Below, piece after piece: positions 13,646 to 17,286 of a stretch of 17,286 bases of DNA; positions within the stretch are counted from its first letter, which is position 1, and each line of letters begins with the position of its first letter. A model generated the notes under the pieces. The model saw only the letters and a program-made list of their open reading frames with translations. It made no database searches and was not told where the DNA came from. The DNA lies in contig JAKLHH010000031.1 in the NCBI GenBank assembly GCA_022710245.1, positions 1-17,286 of the forward strand, given 5' to 3'. Origin of the DNA: Myxococcota bacterium. GTDB lineage: Bacteria > Myxococcota > Polyangia > GCA-2747355 > JAKLHH01. The translations under genes were made by a program, and so were the position numbers.

Positions 13646-14208
13646 AGAGTGTCTCCTTGGGGCGTCCCGGCGGCGGGTATGCCGTCGGGAGGCTCGGAGG
13701 GCTCCGGCGTGTTCAGCTCCGGCAGCCCCTCCGGGAGGCTCTCGTCGACCCAGATCACCGTCGTCTTGTCGCTCTTGTCGCTGCCCGGGATGGTGAAGAT
13801 GGTGCTCACCGCCCCCGGGTCGGCGTCGAGGCTCTCGATCTCGCAGTCGTTGCGGCCCGGCGCCTCGCCGAGCGGGAGCCAGAGGAAGAAGGCCAGCACC
13901 GCGGCGGCGGCGGCCGAGGCGGCGATCAGCCCGTACTGACGGAACCAGACCCGGAGCTTCTCGGCGAAGCTCGGCGGCTGCTCCCGCGCGATCCCTTGCT
14001 GGACGCGCGCCCAGAGCCCGTCGAAGCTCGCCTCGGTGACCGCCTCCTCGTTGGCCCCCCGGAGCAGGCCACGCATGGCGCCGAGGCTCTCCAGCCGCTG
14101 CTTGTCCTCGGGCGAGCCCTCCAGCTGCTGCTGCACCTTGGCAGCACGCCGCGGGCTGAGGTCGCCGTCGAAGAAGCGCTGGAGCTCTCGGTTCCGCTTC
14201 GAGGCCAT
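13642..14208 (-). CDS. Anti-sigma-factor-like single-pass membrane protein
   Basis: The product has 188 residues. The N-terminal cytoplasmic part (MASKRNRELQRFFDGDLSPRR then a helical QQLEGSPEDKQRLESL stretch, residues 1-80) is the layout of ECF anti-sigma domains. It lacks the His-x3-Cys-x2-Cys zinc motif of ZAS-type factors. One membrane helix spans about 92-113. The periplasmic tail (114-188) carries C122, a strand pair around STIFTIPGSDKSDKTTVIWVDE and a Pro/Gly-rich end. ATG 14208 starts two bases after the sigma stop, with GGTGAG upstream, and its own stop overlaps the next start. The pair probably works as a membrane-held sigma switch. The role is inferred from position and layout; no sequence motif proves it. 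Confidence 0.82.
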   Translation of the reverse strand: MASKRNRELQRFFDGDLSPRRAAKVQQQLEGSPEDKQRLESLGAMRGLLRGANEEAVTEASFDGLWARVQQGIAREQPPSFAEKLRVWFRQYGLIAASAAAAAVLAFFLWLPLGEAPGRNDCEIESLDADPGAVSTIFTIPGSDKSDKTTVIWVDESLPEGLPELNTPEPSEPPDGIPAAGTPQGDTL

Positions 14209-14210
14209 GG

Positions 14211-14918
14211 TCAGCTCACCAGGGGGTTCTTCTCCCCCATCGCTGCGATCAGGGCTTCCTGCATCCGCCGCCGCGCATGAAACAGCCGCGACATGATGGT
14301 GCCCTTGTTGCACTGCACAACTTCCGCCATCTCGGTGTAGCTCAGCCCTTCCACCTCTCGCATCAGCAGGACCGCCCGGTGGTTCGGCGACAGGGTCTGC
14401 AGCGCGCTCTGGATCATCTGGCTCAGCTCCTTCCGATCCAGTGCCTTCCCCGGGTTCATGTCCCAGGTGCTCGGCAGCAGCTCACCCGCCTCCTCCCCGT
14501 AATCGTGATCGAGCGCGTCGTCATAGTCCACCGTCTGGCTCTTCGCGTCCTTCCGCAGCTGGTCGATACAGAGGTTGATCGCGATGCGATACACCCAGGT
14601 GTAGAACGACGAGCTGCCCTTGAAGTTGCCCAGGTACTGGTGGACCTTGATGAAGACCTCCTGCGTCACGTCCATCGCATCAGCGGCGTTGTGCAGCATC
14701 CCGTGTGCGAGCCCGTAGACCTTTCTCTGGTAGCGCTCGACCAGCTCCCTGAACGCCGCCTGATCGCCTTCGCGACACCTCGCGATCAGCTTCTGGTCAT
14801 CGAGCGCCACGCCTGCTTCCTCAGGGATAGACGGTTCTCCGCGCGCCATATTCATCACGGCAGCGGAGGATCTGAGGGGAAGTGGCAGGAGAGCCGACCG
14901 GGCCATGGGCGTGTTCAC
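14211..14918 (-). CDS. ECF (RpoE-type) sigma factor
   Basis: The product has up to 235 residues. Region 2 (about 54-123) has DVTQEVFIKVHQYLGNFKG and the WVYRIAINLCIDQLRK DNA-melting helix. Region 4 (about 165-218) has LSPNHRAVLLMREVEGLSYTEMAEVV and the KGTIMSRLFHARR recognition helix. An acidic linker (about 130-150) joins them. It directs RNA polymerase to a small set of promoters, probably including its own operon. The start is uncertain: GTG 14918, ATG 14906, ATG 14855 and ATG 14849 all lack a Shine-Dalgarno, and the family usually has only 10-20 residues before the LIARCREGD block, favouring 14855. AT-rich DNA just upstream (14911-14940) with two TTGAA repeats may hold the promoter. The rest of the gap to 15115 shows nothing recognisable. 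Confidence 0.95.
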   Translation of the reverse strand: MNTPMARSALLPLPLRSSAAVMNMARGEPSIPEEAGVALDDQKLIARCREGDQAAFRELVERYQRKVYGLAHGMLHNAADAMDVTQEVFIKVHQYLGNFKGSSSFYTWVYRIAINLCIDQLRKDAKSQTVDYDDALDHDYGEEAGELLPSTWDMNPGKALDRKELSQMIQSALQTLSPNHRAVLLMREVEGLSYTEMAEVVQCNKGTIMSRLFHARRRMQEALIAAMGEKNPLVS

Positions 14919-15115
14919 TATTGTTCAATGGTTTCAAGTGAGTCTGCTCGGGATCTGACGCACGGCTCCGGGATCATGTCTGCCACCCTCGTGTCGCCTT
15001 GTAAAGGTTTCTTTCCCACGGGTGAAGGGCCGTTGTCGCCGCGCCGTGTCACCCATGGATCGCCAGCGTCCCCACCCGCTTCGCGCCAGGCCGTCGATCG
15101 CGAGGCGCGGCCCGG

Positions 15116-15532
15116 TCAGGGACAGCACAGGTTGCGCATCAGCTCCGCCACGGTGCACCCCGGCAGCCCTGAGCCATTGCCGTTGCAGCTGTTGCTAGGG
15201 CCCCAGACACCGCACCTGCAGTCCCAGGCCGTCCCGTTCCGGCGGCAGATGACCGTTCGCGCGCCGCAGCTCGCGGTGACTTCATCGGCCGCCGTGTCGA
15301 GGCAGGTCCAGCTCGACCACTGCTGACAGTCGAGGTTCTCGGATTGGCGCCGGTCGGGCTTCTGCTGATCGGCCGCAGGGGCGTCAACGGAGCCATCCCG
15401 CTCGTCGACCTCGACAGAGAAGCCTGCTCGGAGGCAGCTAGCGAGCAGGAGCGCTGCAGAGATCGCGGCCCAGGCCGGCCCACTCTGGCCCCGTGCTGCG
15501 CCCGTCCACCGCCGTCGCCTGTCCTGGCCCAT
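15116..15532 (-). CDS. Small Cys-rich lipoprotein
   Basis: The product has 138 residues from ATG 15532. Arg-rich n-region (GQDRRRRW), hydrophobic run and lipobox L30-A-S-C33 mark a lipoprotein. The mature chain has an acidic, charged linker (VDERDGSVDAPAADQQKPDRR) followed by a compact C-terminal half with ten cysteines, including DCRC and a CCP terminus, likely disulfide-bonded. A longer in-frame ATG at 15661 would bury the signal peptide 43 residues in, so 15532 is preferred even though no ribosome-binding site is clear. It diverges from the DUF4175 gene across 188 bp. No function can be assigned. Such low-complexity, Cys-rich lipoproteins are common in Myxococcota. Confidence 0.75.
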   Translation of the reverse strand: MGQDRRRRWTGAARGQSGPAWAAISAALLLASCLRAGFSVEVDERDGSVDAPAADQQKPDRRQSENLDCQQWSSWTCLDTAADEVTASCGARTVICRRNGTAWDCRCGVWGPSNSCNGNGSGLPGCTVAELMRNLCCP

Positions 15533-15693
15533 GAGCGCTACCAGACTAGCGTGTCGGGTGCGCGCCGTGCAAGCACAGCACCTCCGCCGCCCTGCCGCCT
15601 GTGGGCAGGCGAGGTCCGGTCCAGGTCCACTTGCCGGGGCAGGCAAACCTGTCCACCCCATCGCGGCCTGCGGCGGGCGGTGCTAGACTGTGC

Positions 15694-15709
15694 GAGCGAA
15701 CATTCGCTC
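15694..15709. promoter_or_regulatory. Palindrome in the divergent lipoprotein/DUF4175 intergenic region
   Basis: GAGCGAA-CA-TTCGCTC is a 7-bp perfect inverted repeat 11 bases before ATG 15721, just after a TGCTAGACT extended -10-like sequence (15681-15689). It could be an operator or a 5' leader hairpin for the DUF4175 gene. The rest of 15533-15720 shows no other clear signal. Confidence 0.4.
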
Positions 15710-15720
15710 CCCGCCGAGGC

Positions 15721-17286
15721 ATGGACCCACTCTCCCAGATCACGACCTACCTGGCCGAGGTGCGCCGGCGGCTCCACCTGCTCTACCTCGTGCAGGACGG
15801 GGGACTCTTCCTCTCCGGCGCCGCGGTGACGGTGCTCGCGCTCCTCGCGGCCGCCGCGGTGCTCGACTACCTCGTCACGCTGCGCGTCGTCGGGCTGACC
15901 CTGCTGATCGGCTCGGCGGCGCTCTTCGGGCTCCACCTCGTCCTGCGCTTCCGTCACCTCGCCGGCGAGGCCGCGGTCGCCCGCGAGGTGGGCGCGAGGC
16001 GTCCCGCGCTGCTCAGCGACCTGCTCTCCACCGTCGAGCTCGGGCAGCAGCTCGGCCGCGCCGACGCGCGCTTCTCCGCAGGGCTCTACCACGCGCTCGC
16101 CAGCTCGACCTGGAGCCGCCTGCGCGCGCAGCCGGCCGAGGTGCACGTACCGGCCTCGCGCCTCAAGCTCACCGCCGTCCTCGCGGCGGCGACGGCGCTC
16201 CTCTGGGCGCTCGCCGCCACCCACTCCTCGGACACGGTTCGCCGCGGCGCGGCCAAGCTCTTCGCGCCCGGCGTGCCCGAGGAGGGGCTCACCGCGCGGA
16301 CTCCGCTCGTCGGGGACCTCAAGCTGGTCTACCAGTACCCGCGCTACACTGGCCGGCCGCCGCGCGTGGTGCTGAGCTCGACGGGCGACATCACCGCGCC
16401 GAAGGGGACGCTGGTCCGCATCACCGCCACCTCGCTCGTGCGCCCGGCGAGCGCCGGCCTCGTCGTCAGCTGGGGCTCCGCCGGCCGCGCGCACCTCGAG
16501 CTGACGGTGGGCAAGGACCGCAGCCTCGACGGGCGGCTGCTGGTCGCGGCGGATGGCCACTATCGCTTCGAGGTGGCGCCGCCTGACCAGCGCGCCAGGC
16601 TCCTCGACCCGATCCGGCACCGCATCGAGCTCGAGCCGGACGCCCTGCCGCGCGTGACGCTCTTCGGCCCCGTCGACGTCCTCGAGGTCACCTCGCGCCA
16701 CCGCCTGGAGATCGGCTACGCGGTGGAGGACGACTTCGGCCTCAACCTGGTCGAGCTGGTCTACCAGGTCGGCGCGCGCAAGCCGGAGCGGGTCCAGCTC
16801 TGGAGGACCGGCACGGAGCGCAAGCGCACCGTGGTCGGCAAGTTCGACTGGGACCTCGGCCTGATCGAGCTGGAGCCAGGAGCGCGCCTCGCCTACTGGG
16901 TCGAGGCGCTCGACAACGACACCGTCTCCGGTCCCAAGCGCGCGCGCTCGGCGCCGCGGCGGGTGCGCATCTACAGCGCCGAGGAGAAGCACGCGCGGAC
17001 GCTCTCCCAGCAGGAGCTCCTCGCCGAGCAGGCGCTCCGCGTGCTCGCCGACCGCCTGCTCCTCTTCGAGAAGGAGCCCGACCTCAGCCCGCCGCTGCGG
17101 CTGGAGAAGGCGCACAGCGTCCACCAGCAGCACGGGCTGCTGGTCGACGGCCTCCGCGAGCTGCGCAACCACATGCGGCAGGACCGCCTGGTGCCCCGCG
17201 CGGTGGCGCGCTCGATCAGCCAGATGCACCAGCGGATGGCGTCGCTCGTCGAGACCGAGACCGGCGCGCTGAAGGGGCTGGAGGCC
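15721..17286 (+). CDS. DUF4175-family membrane protein (3' partial)
   Basis: The frame is open for 522 codons to the end of the window, so the C-terminus is missing. The N-terminus (MDPLSQITTYLAEVRRRLHLL) leads into two membrane helices (about 29-52 and 55-76), a cytoplasmic stretch with the RRPALLSDLLSTVEL block (93-107), and a third helix (about 149-166). A long extracytoplasmic beta-rich region follows, with VYQYPRYTGRPP, GDITAPKGTLVRITA and VEDDFGLNLVELVYQVG, the signature of DUF4175. A charged helical section (EEKHARTLSQQELLAEQALRVLADR) begins before the edge. Homologues usually sit beside MoxR ATPase, DUF58 and von Willebrand A genes of Bat-type operons, which would lie downstream of this window. 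ATG 15721 is chosen by the N-terminal match; GAGG is too close to serve as a normal ribosome-binding site. Confidence 0.88.
   Translation, partial: MDPLSQITTYLAEVRRRLHLLYLVQDGGLFLSGAAVTVLALLAAAAVLDYLVTLRVVGLTLLIGSAALFGLHLVLRFRHLAGEAAVAREVGARRPALLSDLLSTVELGQQLGRADARFSAGLYHALASSTWSRLRAQPAEVHVPASRLKLTAVLAAATALLWALAATHSSDTVRRGAAKLFAPGVPEEGLTARTPLVGDLKLVYQYPRYTGRPPRVVLSSTGDITAPKGTLVRITATSLVRPASAGLVVSWGSAGRAHLELTVGKDRSLDGRLLVAADGHYRFEVAPPDQRARLLDPIRHRIELEPDALPRVTLFGPVDVLEVTSRHRLEIGYAVEDDFGLNLVELVYQVGARKPERVQLWRTGTERKRTVVGKFDWDLGLIELEPGARLAYWVEALDNDTVSGPKRARSAPRRVRIYSAEEKHARTLSQQELLAEQALRVLADRLLLFEKEPDLSPPLRLEKAHSVHQQHGLLVDGLRELRNHMRQDRLVPRAVARSISQMHQRMASLVETETGALKGLEA

Noticed and set aside
15538..17229. 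563-codon minus-strand frame opposite the DUF4175 gene
   Set aside because: Antisense shadow; the plus strand has membrane helices and DUF4175 blocks.
1..17286. tRNA, rRNA, insertion sequences or prophage genes
   Set aside because: I saw no cloverleaf, rRNA segment, transposase motif or terminal inverted repeat with target duplication by reading; a covariance-model scan was not possible.

Overview
This is a very GC-rich window whose coding DNA carries G or C at most third codon positions. It holds short operons, Cys-rich lipoproteins, Pro-rich low-complexity protein regions, an ECF sigma/anti-sigma pair and a DUF4175 protein. Together these suggest a Myxococcota (deltaproteobacterial) genome, probably environmental. 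That assignment is inference; no rRNA or marker gene is present.

Layout. At 3-1637 (+) is the 3' part of a polytopic TMTC/DUF1736-like membrane protein with C-terminal TPRs, split by one in-frame TGA. A 68-bp tandem duplication covers its stop codon. A long minus-strand block follows: a secreted serine hydrolase fused to a NamZ (DUF1343) domain (1774-4104), a secreted bifunctional-nuclease (DUF151) protein (4263-4784), and a Cys-rich lipoprotein (4840-5465) whose 5' end is scrambled by tandem repeats. Next is a probable RiPP operon, read as precursor 2 (7691-7326), precursor 1 (7307-6996) and a radical SAM/SPASM enzyme (6949-5831). Upstream on the same strand are a VOC protein (7796-8152) and an outer-membrane-like protein (8178-9521). 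A 0.4-kb gene-free stretch leads to a 960-aa protein (9920-12802) joining a Pro-rich cytoplasmic N-terminus, one membrane anchor, an AsmA-like periplasmic region and a GT51 peptidoglycan glycosyltransferase domain. Then come a possible 30-aa gene (12953-13045), a secreted protein, an anti-sigma-like membrane protein and an ECF sigma factor (13112-14918, one tightly packed operon), and a small Cys-rich lipoprotein (15116-15532). Diverging from it at 15721 (+) is a DUF4175 protein that runs off the window.

Most notable is the RiPP-like operon. Two paralogous Tat-signal peptides keep 39 of 40 leader residues identical despite ten synonymous codon differences. Their mature parts are built from KYGGPP-type repeats (4 and 7 copies, plus one degenerate). 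They lie directly upstream of a radical SAM/SPASM enzyme. The combination of a Tat leader, repeated Lys-Tyr-Gly-Gly-Pro core and radical SAM maturase does not match a RiPP class I can name with certainty. The XYG splicease substrate motif is the closest chemical precedent. Several other genes here concern the cell envelope and peptidoglycan (NamZ hydrolase, GT51 synthase, lipoproteins, OMP).
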